The translations under genes and the position numbers were made by a program. A stretch of DNA of 64,000 nt from Gymnopus androsaceus JB14 (taxonomy: Eukaryota > Basidiomycota > Agaricomycetes > Agaricales > Omphalotaceae), in NCBI GenBank assembly GCA_009733575.1, contig ML769541.1:88066-152065 (forward strand), given 5' to 3'. Numbering within the stretch: position 1 is the stretch's first letter; each line of letters opens with the position of its first letter. Below the pieces are notes generated by a model, which was not told where the DNA came from, searched no databases, and worked only from the letters and a program-made list of their open reading frames with translations. This document shows, piece after piece, positions 1 through 11,500 of the stretch.

Positions 1-874
1 TATTTCCCTGGGCCTATGATAGTGAAGTGACGGAGGGGAGTCTGACGATTCGGAGGAGGTTTGAAATCCAACAAGTAGCCTCCTTCGAGGCGATTGTATC
101 CAATGTATAGTGCCTTGAGAGGCAATGACTTGAACCCTTTGCGAAGGAATGTTGTGGGGGCTGTAGCAATTGGATCGGCACGGGTTTCCACCGTATTGAA
201 CTGCTTTTGTTATGAGATGAGCAATATAACTGGCAGAACAGAAACGAACCTTCAGTGGTTGGAGTTTCGGCTTCATACCATTTCTGACATTAACTACTTT
301 GTTCAAATCGACTCGTTTCCCCTCTATTTTCTTGACTTGAGCCCTGACAAACCCTGGCTTCGAAGATTCCTTCAGCTCTGGTTCTGAAAAGTCGTCGATT
401 ATGGAGGTCTGGGATGAGTGGCTTGGAGATGATGGTTTGGGTTTGATCTTTTCCTTGAGCCAACGGGAATGGCGTCCATCTGGAGGAACAGATGCTTGAA
501 CATCTTCCTCCTCGCTGCTAATTGGCACTGGCTCTTTGTCAGTGCTTCCCCTTCCCTTCGAAACTTCTATGCGACTGGCAGGGCCTTGCTTGAATGCAGA
601 CTGATATGAGGAGGGTCCTGCGACAGGCTGATCATCCTCATCATCATCAATTTCGACGTAGGAGATATCGGGCTGAGGTTCTTTGGCAAGAAGTGGTTCT
701 ATAGTCAATTTGTGGGTTTCAAATGCATGAGAGAGGAATACGGCACGCACTATGGTTGGTTTTCTGACGCTTCGCTGGACGTTCCGTAGGGGTCCTTTGA
801 TTCTTTTTGGTGCCAGATGAAGATTTGGATCCGTTCAAAGTATCCTTGAATCTTCCACCGGTAAATGGGTTCAT
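1..874 (-). CDS. Unrecognised acidic protein, 5' part only (runs off the left edge)
   Basis: Reading the minus strand from the ATG at 874 gives a basic N-terminus (starts MNPFTGGRFKD), then a Ser/Lys-rich stretch, an acidic run (VEIDDDEDD) and a long disordered Ser/Pro/Glu region. The last visible part is better ordered and contains the run ALYIGYNRLEGGYLLDF. Two introns are visible: one starting at about 770 in plus coordinates (donor gtgcgt) and one at about 235 (donor gttcgt), both keeping frame. The tail before the window edge could be the start of a PH-like or protease accessory domain; an Ulp-type SUMO protease is one possibility, but no catalytic residues are in view and I do not claim it. 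The 3' end lies outside the window. Confidence 0.6.
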
Positions 875-1260
875 GTTCTAATAAAGTCTCATCTCAGACG
901 GGCTTTCTTTAACGAAGATAAGATCGCACGTTAGAAGGTATTGGAATGGGTGTAGCAGGGTTCTTCCATCTGAAAAGTACGATTAATTCTGAATTATAAA
1001 AAATCGAATGTGAAGCACGCACTCAGTTCGAGAAGATTTAGAGGATATTGACGCGTTCCTGAGATTGCGCGGTGGAATGTCTTGTAGAGAACCGTCGGAG
1101 AATGGATGGAGAGCTGAGATGCTAAGTCTGTCGTCTCGCAGTGAGCTTTTAACAGCCATTGGCACTGTTTGAAAAGAAGCCAGTGAACGACATGTGTGTG
1201 GTGGTGAGGACCTGACCAAAAAGGAAACTCGGGCTAGGCGCCTGCGTCAAACTCAATAAT
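875..1260. other. Intergenic gap, no gene seen
   Basis: This 386-bp stretch lies between the start of the left-edge gene and the stop of FOL3, both on the minus strand. It holds the promoter of the left gene and the 3' UTR of FOL3. A 78-codon minus-strand ORF at 983-1219 has no recognisable content. Confidence 0.6.
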
Positions 1261-2670
1261 CTATATATTCTGTCTAAAGATCCTATAGAAATCCGCAACT
1301 AGATACAAGCTACCTGCTAAAACTACTAGATGATGTGGGTCCGCAGAACTAGCTGCCCAAAGCAATGCCTCTGGTAAATCATCGGTCTTGTCATCATTAC
1401 CTCTCCAAACTTTGGCTTCTGGACAAAGCGTCTGAACGACAGAGCCAAGTATAGACGGAGGAACAGACTTGACCCAAGGCATTCCTTCTGGAGGAGAGAA
1501 CCGTAGTACCGCAACTCGAATCTGGACTTGCAGATCCGGAGAAAACGATGGAGGTAGTAGCGGAGAAAGGGTTTCCAATGGTGTTTTTGGTGGAGAATGG
1601 GAAAGCGATAAAATAAAAGTGATAGTGATATTCGCATTCAATCCTGCTAACGAATTACAATATTCGGTGAGATATCGACTCAGTGTCGCCGATGAAGCAG
1701 GATTATGAGCACCATCCGCAAGTACCTCCAACTTTGGACTGTCAGGATTCTGCGGATTGCTGGGGATCGAATGGAAGGATAATCTCCCTGGCCATGAAAC
1801 TTGAGCGATTCCTCGAGAGACAACCTCGGGAGTCACTCGTTCTTGCAAACCAAGCGCGGAACATGTTGGATGCGATGTTACCACTGATATAATCGATGCA
1901 GCCAGACCAACATTGTCAAGCTGATGAGCCCCATGCAATGGTAACAACGCATTGACGTGCACTGGAAAGCAAGGCATAGCCAGTTCAATGGGATGAGGAG
2001 GCGGCGGCTGAAATTTTTGAAGGGACAATGAGGGCTGTGGACGTGCAAGAGCCGGCGAGGCAAAGAAAAGGTCCCCTCCAGCCTTTGCGACAATATTTCT
2101 GACTACTTCTGCCACTTCTGGATGGCTCTGTGGTCCTAGGATGAATGGCTTGCCTTTGCGAGCGATAGAAGCTTTTTCTTTAGCTATCGCCGCTACTGTG
2201 TCTCCCAAAAATGCCTGATGGTCCAGATCGACAGCAGTGAGGGCAGACACCAAGACGACTTCGTCCGGGATAATATTAGTCGCGTCCATTCGACCACCCA
2301 TTCCAACTTCCAGAACCACGACATCGACCTTGGCTCGCTCGAATATCAGCAGCGCTGTGAGCACGAGAATTTCAAAACTGCTGATCTCTATTGCATTCTC
2401 TTTTGCGATTTTCTCCACCTCATCCCGGGCTGAATGATAAATCGGAGGAGAAACTTCTTGACCATCCACGTAGATGCAGTCGTATATGGATACAAGATGT
2501 GGGCTGTTGAATCGCCCAACTATAAGCCCAGAAGAGGTCAAAATAGACGAAGTCAAGGCAGAGACGCTGCCTTTTCCATTGGTGCCAGCTATATGAATCG
2601 TAGGACAAGTATACGCTGGGATTAAGCGATACAGTCTCTTTATGCGATCCAGTGACAGATCGATTGACAT
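1261..2670 (-). CDS. FOL3: Dihydrofolate synthase (folylpolyglutamate synthase family)
   Basis: A single-exon protein of 469 residues. It joins L-glutamate to dihydropteroate using ATP to make dihydrofolate, a step of fungal folate synthesis. The Mur-ligase/FPGS signatures are clear. The P-loop HIAGTNGKGSVSA is at about residues 26-38. RFNSPHLVSIYD follows at about 53-64, EVGMGGRMDATN at about 121-132, and DHQAFLGDTVAAIAKEKASI at about 149-168. The C-terminal ligase motif LADGAHNPAS is at about 316-325. Length fits fungal FOL3 rather than the longer mitochondrial/cytosolic folylpolyglutamate synthase MET7. The first ATG (2670) starts the conserved region almost at once, as in other FOL3 proteins. 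It is divergently arranged with the F-box gene to the right. Confidence 0.93.
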   Translation of the reverse strand: MSIDLSLDRIKRLYRLIPAYTCPTIHIAGTNGKGSVSALTSSILTSSGLIVGRFNSPHLVSIYDCIYVDGQEVSPPIYHSARDEVEKIAKENAIEISSFEILVLTALLIFERAKVDVVVLEVGMGGRMDATNIIPDEVVLVSALTAVDLDHQAFLGDTVAAIAKEKASIARKGKPFILGPQSHPEVAEVVRNIVAKAGGDLFFASPALARPQPSLSLQKFQPPPPHPIELAMPCFPVHVNALLPLHGAHQLDNVGLAASIISVVTSHPTCSALGLQERVTPEVVSRGIAQVSWPGRLSFHSIPSNPQNPDSPKLEVLADGAHNPASSATLSRYLTEYCNSLAGLNANITITFILSLSHSPPKTPLETLSPLLPPSFSPDLQVQIRVAVLRFSPPEGMPWVKSVPPSILGSVVQTLCPEAKVWRGNDDKTDDLPEALLWAASSADPHHLVVLAGSLYLVADFYRIFRQNI

Positions 2671-3043
2671 TGAGTGCAGTTGCTCGCAGGTGAGTCAGGA
2701 ATCTGGGCGCTCGTTTTCCCAGACAGGCGCCATCAAAATTTACGCAGTTGCCGCATTCGTCATTCTCAGCTCGGGTGCTCTCCAATTGTTTCTTTCAGGC
2801 AAGGAACAATGAGTTTTCTCGCCGCCGACGCCACAACCCTGGGTCCATATTGCCATGTTTTTTGTCTCTCAGCGGCGGTTGCAACGTGATAAATGCTACT
2901 CAATCCGTTTACTTCGCTCTCCATTCTTCCTTTGTCCTTGGGAGGCATCCAAGGACGGCACGTAATGGGGATCTGGTTCCCTCCAGCGCCGGCTGTATCC
3001 GATATAACAAGGTAATGGACATCCTGACACCTACAACGCTATT
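2671..3043. promoter_or_regulatory. Shared upstream region of FOL3 and the F-box gene
   Basis: This 373-bp gap separates two divergent starts (2670 minus, 3044 plus) and must carry both promoters. Several overlapping short ORFs cross it on both strands, none with recognisable content. I see no clear TATA box. Confidence 0.5.
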
Positions 3044-4452
3044 ATGCCTGCTACATTGAGGAGGAAGCATCGTCAAGACCTTACCCTTCGAAAGTCATTT
3101 TTAGAGGCCATGCAAGCAAAACTATCTTCTTCATTGTAAGTCTCCGTCTCTTATTAGATCACGGCTCATAGTTTCCTAGCTTTCCATCGCTCGAGCGAGA
3201 AATCATCTCCACGATCCAGTGAGAGTCGGAGAAGAGATCGTATTCCTTCATACGACCTTCATTACCGACCCTTACCAGTCCAGCACTTGGCTAATGCTTT
3301 CTACGCGCCCTCGCATAGCATCCGCATCCTCCCTCCGGAAATTCTAGCTTACATCTTCATTCTAGGGTCAGAAGATGATCCCATACTTCCACTCTCCGTG
3401 TCCCACGTATGCCGTTTCTGGCGTTCACTATCGATAAACACGCCTCCGCTATGGCGGAGGGTTGTACTTGGGTCACATTACAGCTTGTGGAGAGAAACGA
3501 TGTATCGTGCGAGGGCTTGCACGCTGGATGTTGAATTCAAATCGCCAAATCGCCGTGGGCCACTAGCTTTCTATGAGAGTAGCAACGGTACATGCACCTT
3601 GTCATGCCACATATCAGACGGTGGAGGTCGTTACATATCATGTTCTTGGAATATCAGCCATATTTGTGGAATAGTGCTTTGTCTGAATGTTGCAGTGATC
3701 ATACTCGGGTGCCTGGTGAGTTGCATTGGGCTTCGTTGGATTCTATGTTCTCCTTTTAATGTCATGGGGCTTTAGAACTAGAAGAATTATGTCTTGTATA
3801 CCGCCACAACGATGACACCAAGGAATTCTGTCTCTTTTCCGGAAACGCACCTCGTCTTCGACGCGTGACTGTAGACGGTATACGGCTTACTTGGCTTCCG
3901 TCTCTCTTCCAGAATCTTACCTATCTGGACTATACACATCATGGTCTGACCAGCGGGTATCATGCTATTCAGGAAATCTGCAACATTCTACACGTTTCCT
4001 CCCGACTAGTGGAACTACGGATTCTTTTCCCCGGGAAAGCACATCGAGCACACCCGGCGAATGCTCGAATTTCTCCCGCATTTGGGACATTATATCTTCC
4101 ATGGTTGAAGACACTTCATCTCCGAGTCGAGTCTAGAGACATTCCAGAAGATTTGATGGGACTTGTATCTGTCTTCAATACACCGCGACTCCTGGAGCTG
4201 CTGTTAGTTGATAATGGGACCCATCGGTCTGCGTTCCAAAGTATCAACACCTTTTGGACCCTTTATAGGACCCCGCCGTCGTTGAGGATACTTCATTTAC
4301 AAAATGGATGGTATACGGAGGAGGTAGTAATGTTTTTCTCTCAAGTTGCCAGCTTGGAGTGGCTAATGTTGCGTCGAGGTAATAAGGAGAGTACACACTG
4401 GCTCAGAGAGAGACGAGGGCCTACATCTAGAATTCATACCAAGTTACTTTGA
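3044..4452 (+). CDS. F-box protein with a likely one-base frame break
   Basis: The F-box itself is clear: ILPPEILAYIFILGSE followed by LSVSHVCRFWRSLSINTPPLW, from about 3327 to 3460. In basidiomycetes such proteins act as substrate adaptors of SCF ubiquitin ligases. The C-terminal half shows the leucine-rich pattern usual behind an F-box (LPSLFQNLTYLDYT, LKTLHLRVESRD, LLELLLVDNG). A short first exon from the ATG at 3044 joins at about 3135/3172, but that intron would be only 36 nt, so the start is uncertain. An intron at 3716-3775 is well supported. Between 3583 and 3600 the reading frame changes without a usable intron; one added base after AAC would join YESSN to RYMHLVMPHIRRWRS, the expected continuation. 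It could be a pseudogene or an assembly indel. Confidence 0.75.
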
Positions 4453-4752
4453 GCTACGTACTACGAATCACATATTACCTACGAATCACATATTTCCACA
4501 GTGCGCAGTCTGGAGTACGATAATTATAGGTCGGGGCGGCGGGACTTTCTTGGTTGGTGGCGTCCGCCGCATCGGCGCAAATATCTTATTTGTCCTGAAG
4601 CTACAGCTTGACGAAGTACTCGCAGAGTCTACATAGTAGATACTCACTGTCAGTTCGAAATCGAGAAATGGCCGCTTTTGGCGCGCGGAGCACGTGTGGG
4701 AAAAGGATACACAACTGGCGTGATGAAGTAATGAAACTTAACTTGAACGGCG
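4453..4752. promoter_or_regulatory. Upstream region of the KRE6-like gene
   Basis: The gap between the F-box stop and the KRE6-like ATG. It contains a small tandem duplication at 4461-4495 and a CACGTG E-box at about 4691. It presumably acts as promoter for the plus-strand glucan synthesis gene; that role is inferred from position only. Confidence 0.4.
4461..4495. repeat. Two-copy tandem repeat, 18-bp period
   Basis: The 17-bp sequence CTACGAATCACATATT(A/T) occurs at 4461-4477 and again at 4479-4495, with one difference. Confidence 0.85.
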
Positions 4753-7010
4753 ATGTCTAATCCTCCTTCTCGTCGTGCGCCACAGCAGCAAGGACCATCT
4801 CACTATGCTGCTGTCCCACAAAGTCCTCGTGGTTCAACTTTACCCTATGCTCCTCAGCCGGCCCCTCCTGGCTCTCGGACTGGCCACCAAGGAAATAATG
4901 CTATCGCTCACGGTGTAGCAAGTGGTGCTATAGGTGCTGGCTATGGTCCATATTCAGTGAGTAGCAATTATTTCTCTTCTTTTTTTCTTTTTCTCATTGA
5001 ATTTTCTCAAGTACAATCCCAACCAAGCAAGAGATGCAGCCATGCATAACAATTCCCGCTTCAGTGCTGCAGCTTCAGACCATTCTGCATCTTCCGCTTC
5101 AGCAGCTGAGAAAGCAGCGTTAGCAACAACTGCTACAGTTCCTCAGTATCTATACGATAAGGGACCTGATGCGGACGATGCTCTTCATAACCCTGATCCT
5201 GTTAGGGACGCTCAACTGGATCGTTCTTTTACCATCTTTTCTGCCAGAGGTTGGGCAAATGCTGGTGCCCTGGTCATCCTTGTCCTTGCTGTCCTCACTC
5301 TTTTCGCCGGATATCCCATCATAAATGCTCTAGCCCATCCACAACCCGCTATCGTTGGTTTCAACCTCGGTGGAGTCAATAAAACAGGTCAAGTCCCGGA
5401 CCTACCAGGCATGCCGCTTCTCTTGGATGCCGACACACCGAGCTCTGCCTACACTCGAACGGGAACCGATGGAAAGACGTACAGTCTTGTATTCAGCGAC
5501 GAGTTCAACAATGATGGGCGCACATTCTATCCTGGCGATGATCCTTATTGGGAAGCCGTAGATTTGCATTATTGGTTAGTTCTTTGAGCGACAATACAAG
5601 TAGATGAGCACATCTCTAACTTTCAATAGGCCCACTGGTGACTTGGAATGGTACGATCCTAGTGTAAGTTCCGTATCACTCTTTCAATGCTGGTTTCTCA
5701 CTTTGTCCAGGCTGTAACAACGAAAGATGGCCAGCTTGTGATCACTCTCACTGAAGAGGATAGCCACAATCTCAACTTCAAGAGCGGTAAGCGTCTGGTT
5801 GAGTTCTCACCGTCATTTGTGTTGAAGTCTTGTAGGCATGTTACAATCATGGAACAAGCTTTGTTTCACGACCGGATACATCGAGGTAGCCGTCAGCCTT
5901 CCTGGAACGGTCAATTCTCCCGGTTTCTGGCCTGGAGCCTGGACAATGGGCAATCTGGTTAGTGCTTATGTTTCGTTACCTTCACATTTCCAACTTGTTT
6001 GTTTAGGGACGTGCAGGCTATGGTGCAACAACAGAAGGAACGTGGCCTTACACCTACGATACCTGTGACCTTGGAACCTACCCCAACCAGACCAACAAAG
6101 CTGGAACGGCACCGGAAGGTGCACTTACTGGAAACAGTGGAGGTCCTATCAGTTTCCTTCCTGGCCAGCGCTTGTCATCTTGTACATGTCCTGGCGGTGA
6201 CCATCCTGGGCCAAGTGTCAGCACAGGTCGCGGTGTACCAGAAATCGATATCATCGAAGCGCAGATCGACGTGTTCGCCTCCCCTTTCATGGGCCAAGTA
6301 TCGCAGAGTTACCAGATGGCGCCTTTCAACTATGAATACGATATCGACAACACCTCCTCCAAAATTTACAATTCGGATGATACTTCTTACAACACTTATA
6401 AAGGTGGTCAATACCAGCAGGCTGCTTCTGCAGTCACATTCATTCCCAACACGGCTTATGAAAACCAAACTTTTATCAAGTACGGATATGAATGGTGGTC
6501 CAATCCCAGTGATAGGTCTGAAGGGTACATCACTTGGTTCAGTAATGGCCAAGAGACATGGACCTTGCCCGCAGCTGCTATCGGTGCTGATTCTAACACT
6601 AATATTAGTGCTCGTTTGATTTCTGAGGAGCCAATGGTAAGCACAAATTTCGTATGGTAGGCTTACTATTTGCTAATCTGTTGTTTAGTACATAATTCTC
6701 AACCTGGGAATGTCTCCGAACTTCCAGGAGCAGGACTTCATGCACATGGAATTCCCAGCACAAATGCTTATCGATTATGTTCGTGTTTACCAGCGAGAGG
6801 GAACTGGTACTAGCGGTTATACCTGTGACCCGTCGAGCAGACCAACAGCGGACTATATCAACAAGTACGTTCCTTTTTCTGGTCGTCGTTCAAGCATACA
6901 ATGCTAAACGCATCCACAGTCATCTCGTCGCATACAGTGACGCAAATCTTACCACATGGGCTGGCGCCGGATTTACATTCCCTCGAAATTCAGCCTATGA
7001 TGGGTGCTAA
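4753..7010 (+). CDS. KRE6: KRE6/SKN1-type beta-1,6-glucan synthesis glycosidase (GH16)
   Basis: A type II membrane protein of about 625 residues needed for cell-wall beta-1,6-glucan. Order: a Pro/Gln/Ala-rich cytosolic N-terminus of about 155 residues; one transmembrane helix ([19 protein letters not shown]); then a lumenal GH16-like SKN1 domain from about [14 protein letters not shown] onward. The catalytic signature [13 protein letters not shown] (E-x-D-x-x-E) is intact at about 6235-6270. The protein ends NSAYDGC, typical of the family. Splicing is well supported: exons include 4753-4956, 5012-5574, 5630-5663 and 5711-5786, with later introns near 5790-5836, 5958-6006, 6637-6688 and 6867-6919, all GT-AG and in frame. 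KRE6 and SKN1 are paralogues in yeast; which one this matches cannot be decided here. Confidence 0.92.
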
Positions 7011-7249
7011 AATGTTTCACCACGCATGATAATGACTCCTACCTACACACCTCATTCCATCTGCATTCGTCCCCCTCCATCCATCGCACATTTATCCTAT
7101 GCCCGATTAACATTTACCCACTGCTATATCGTTCATCATGGACCATTTAATGACGGACCCGTTTTTCTACTCTTCGTTCGGATATATGTACGACTCTTAG
7201 AGATAAATTATCATCATATGAGACATGTATATAATAACCAAGTACAAGT

Positions 7250-8370
7250 CTAAATAACCGCGGGATTGACGGCGCAATACCCTCCGTCGATGATGATTTC
7301 CTGACCGTTCGTATAACATCCCGCTTTCGAGGCCAAGTAGACGGCTGTTCCAGCCATTTCTTCTGCGCTGTGACAAGGCTCCAGAAATCCCTTTCGAGTA
7401 GATGTGAATTAGAGTGCTTACCTTCCATCTCGTTTCGCAGGAACGGGTGATATTCCCTTTCCAATATTGTCTACCTCTTCCGGAGAAATATTGTCCATCG
7501 TCATTTCGGATGCGTAAACACCGGGAGCGATAGCGTTGACGCGGACTGGGACTCCTTTCACTGCAAACTCGGTGGACAACATCTTTGTCAAATGGGAAGC
7601 TGCGGACTTTGCACTATTATAACAAAACTGGGAAAGATCGAGCTTCAGCGTTCTTATCCTAGAGAGATCGCAAGATAACTTACATGGTCTTGCGCGAGCT
7701 TGATTATTCCGCTAATGCTAGTGATGTTGATCACCGTGGAGCTGTATCCTGGGATCTTGCACTCTTTTGTGCCCTTCTCCAATAGTCCCAGAAACGCGGT
7801 GGTCGTGAAGAAGATTGAAAACACGTTGATAGAATAAAGATTGCTCCATTCTTGGAGATCTTCTTTGAACAAGGCGGAGCCAAAGCTTTCTCCGTCCTTG
7901 AGTTCAGGCGCAGTAGGATCGGTCAAGAAAGGAGATGTAGGGCCGACTTGTCCTGCACTTGGGTCGTAATTAATTTCAGCAGCGGAACAGATATATGTGA
8001 TCTCATAGGCTTACTTGTTGACAAGAATGTGTAATTTCCCTTCCTTTGTTTCGATCTCCTTCTTAGCTTGTAGGATACTTTCCTTGGAAGTCACGTCCAT
8101 CGGCAGCCTTGATGCGAAAGCATGAGTGAGGGAAATCGGTGGATCAAGTAAAGATAACATCTACGCAATCAGTTCTCCCTCTTCCTTAGGAGACGTGTCC
8201 ACGACTTTCTGTAGGACATCGGCGCGACGTCCAGTGATATAGACCTTGGCGCCATTCGCAGCTAAACCTCTGGCTATCATGTATCCGATTCCGGTTCCAC
8301 CACCGGTCACCATCGCGACTAATCCAGTGAGATCGTATAGAGACTTTGCGTCGAATGAGATGTTAGCCAT
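7250..8370 (-). CDS. Short-chain dehydrogenase/reductase (SDR)
   Basis: A classical SDR that probably uses NAD(P)H; the substrate is unknown. The cofactor motif is TGGGTGIGYMIARGLA near the N-terminus, followed by GAKVYITGRR. NNAG is completed across an intron (VNN at about 8015, AG after the acceptor at about 7955). The catalytic Ser lies in INITSISG (about 7720) and the Tyr/Lys in YNSAKSAA (about 7615). The C-terminal DGGYCAVNP is also family-like. The final intron most likely removes about 54 nt at 7368-7421, so that PAKRDG is followed by SAEEMAG. The ATG at 8370 begins 14 residues before the Rossmann fold. It is convergent with the KRE6-like gene, which ends 240 bp away. No linked pathway genes hint at a substrate. 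Confidence 0.88.
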
Positions 8371-8579
8371 GGCGATGTGAAGCAGACATCTCTTCTAGTT
8401 TCCTTATACATATAGAGGCCGGCAGCGGTCCGCGAATGTGATCACACGATGGAGCCCGGGCCGCCGCAAGAGTACGATTCTACGCTTTGACATGTATTTC
8501 ATCTCCTCCATTTCATTATTTAAGTCTGGCAATCGGAAAGATAAGAACACTATTGTGTAATACCTAGTAGCCTGAAGCT
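8371..8579. other. Gap between the SDR start and the PRP24 stop
   Basis: A 209-bp spacer that holds the SDR promoter and the 3' UTR of the next minus-strand gene. Nothing else is seen. Confidence 0.5.
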
Positions 8580-11500
8580 TTACTTTCCGCCTAGCAGTTT
8601 TCGAAAATCATCTTGTCCTTTCCCTCCGGATGTGGACGACGATGACGACGGTACTGGAGTGTTGGACACCGTAGACGAGCTTATCGGCGCCGTAGGTTTC
8701 TGCTTATGACCTAGTCCCGCCCTAGGCTTTGACACGGTTTTCCTCGGCACAAATGTCCCACCACTGGTACCCTGAGGGCCTTGCTTGCGTGACACGGCTT
8801 CTTCGACGAGTACAAGAGTATTACCGTTGAAAGTAAGAGGCTCAGGTCGTAGGAGAAGCTTGCCTGCATCCTGATTATAAGAGTATGAGAATGGCGCTGC
8901 GGCTGCACAGTAGATTAGTGCTTACTGCTGGGCTTTCAAATTCCACGACGGCTTCGTGAATATCTTCGAAAAGCTCTAATCGTTTGACGGACACAAGTTT
9001 CTCCACCATCTGTTGCAGAACTCCTTCCTGTGTGCCTACGGGTAGATTTTTGATACGAACAGAACGGCTTGCTAGCTCAGCATTGCGTCCCAGTCCACGA
9101 TCAGCGGCAAAGGCTCTGTAACTCCTAGTCAATACACTGCGGGATAAGATGGGACTGGAAAAAGCTACCGTTGCTTTGGCTTGGAGCGCGAGTCGGCGAC
9201 GGTAATGGCCATACGCCGACCTTTTAGCTCTTGATTATTTGCATCAAGGCCAGCACGAGCATCGATCTGAAAAGAATAAAGAATAATTAGTGCAGTCCTA
9301 GTAGTAGAAAAAACTGAACCGCCTACTTCATTTTCAAACTCTACAAAGGCAAAGCCCCTGAATTTACCATCGTTGTCCATTGCCATTCGAATGTCTTTCA
9401 CCGGCCCAAACTTTGAGATGTGGGTTAGACACGCAATAAAGTATACATATACACTCCCTACTTTGGTAAAGACTTTTTCAAGATCTTGTTTCGTCGTATT
9501 TTTACCAAGTCCAGCAACGTGCAGCTCTCTATCGTTTGCGTCCTGGTCGGTCCTTTCCTTTTTACGCTCGGGATTAGAAATAAGAACGTTGATGGTTCGA
9601 CCTGGCTCCAACTCGTGGTTGTGCAACTCTAGAGCAGCTTGAGCAGAAAGCTACGAATGTCCATGAGCGAATGACCAGGTGCAAAGACAATCGAGGCGTA
9701 CCGGAGAAATGTACTGGACATAGCAAAACCGCCTGGTGTTTTTGAACTTTTTGCTTGGCCATCGAACATCGAAGATGATGCCATACTGTCAAGATAAGTC
9801 AATTACAATAAATCGAAACACGTCGCTTCTTACGAACCTTGCCAAAAAGATTCCGAATATAAGAGTCATCTGCACTTTCCGGAAAGTTGGTGACATAGAG
9901 CGTTGATTGCCAGGCCAAATGAACATTTATTTCTTGATCTCTTATTCTTTTCTTGTCTTTTGTTAGAGCTGGGGGGACGCATTCCTAGAGTGCGAAAGTG
10001 AGCTTCTCGATGCCTCAAGTTGAATGAGCACTTACCCGATCCATAAACTCCACTGTTGCAACAGTTGCAGAAGGCAACTGCGTAATCTTGACTTCCCGAA
10101 CTGGCCCACACTGTAATCGATCAGACAAGCTCAACTTTCGTTTCAGAATACTCACGTCTTTGAACACATTTGTCAATTCTTCCTCGGTCGTATTGTTGGG
10201 TATCCCCGCCACAAAGACAGTTGAATTTTCGCGATCTCTGTGGATGACTGTCAAATAACAATATGCCATAGAAATAATCTAAAACAAACCTCTTCAAAGG
10301 TGCTTGTGGCGGTTCTACGTGACGTTTATTAATGGAATATCTTGAGAAAAGCGATTGACCAAAACACACCAAGTTTGATCTTCTTCTGCCCGTCTTCCGC
10401 CAGCACATCTTCCGCGGCGCGTTTTTTGCCTCTCGAAGTTGGTGCTTGATCGACATTCATGGGCTCCTCCGTTGCTGCAGTTGGGATGGGAATCTCGGAC
10501 ACAGGCACTGAGCTAGCTTGAGCTTCGGCGGCCACTTGCATTGCTTGATAATTCGCCTTCTCAGCTTCCTAGTGGAATTTCAATAATGAATTGTCTTCTT
10601 TACTTGATAAAGCGTACCCTGGCGCGCCTCGCGTTAACTTGATAACGAGCTTTCTCAATCTTGTCCAAGCATGCTTCTACTTGCTCCACCGACCCATGGT
10701 AAGTGTTCGAACAAGGTCCACGCCTCCCAGATTGCTTCAGGCCAGTCGATATGTTTGGTAGAAACGTCGACGAAAACCTGACGAGCCTCGCCAGTCTGAT
10801 CTGTTTTACTTGTTGCTGGTATGTTAGTTGTACGCCGACCAGGCACGAGAAAATGAAAACACACATTAAAGAGTCTGTGTAGGATGTCCAAGCAAGGTAG
10901 CTGTTTTTGTAGTGCTTTGCAGCCGATTGCCATACAGAAACAGAGCCTTCCGCTAACCCAGCGAATCGATACTAAAGTTGTCTTGGTGTAAGAAAAGGTC
11001 TGGATAAGAGACGTGCACCTACCAATTCGCCGAGATAGTTCTCTAACCGCAATCTTGGATCCCCGGAAGGAGCTGAAAAAGGAGTCAGAAGGTCGATGGT
11101 GTACACTGAGGCTCTAGACACCTACTTTTCCGTACCATTTCAATACCACTCTCCAGGATCCCAATCAAAGTAGGAATAGTATCCTCATCTACTGGAAATC
11201 AGAATGCAGTACAAAAATGAGAAGAAATTTTGGGACTAGCCAGATATTCCAAGGTCAATAAGGCGCTTCTCAAAGCCTACACGAGCAAGTATTAAAGAGA
11301 TCAGCTGCTCTACGTCTTCGCATAGTTGAGGCACTGAGCACGCTTGTACAAAAAGAGCTACAGGAAATGTTAAGGAATAGTCGAGAGTTGATAAACGCAT
11401 AACACTAACCTGAAACAGTGTCTCGTCCCTCCTTCAGATGATCCGGGTCAGTATAACGTTCCTGTGGAATCATCTCGGTGTGAATTGGCGATTAAAGTTG

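Noticed and set aside
983..1219. 78-codon minus-strand ORF between the left-edge gene and FOL3
   Set aside because: Short, without domain or conservation signal.
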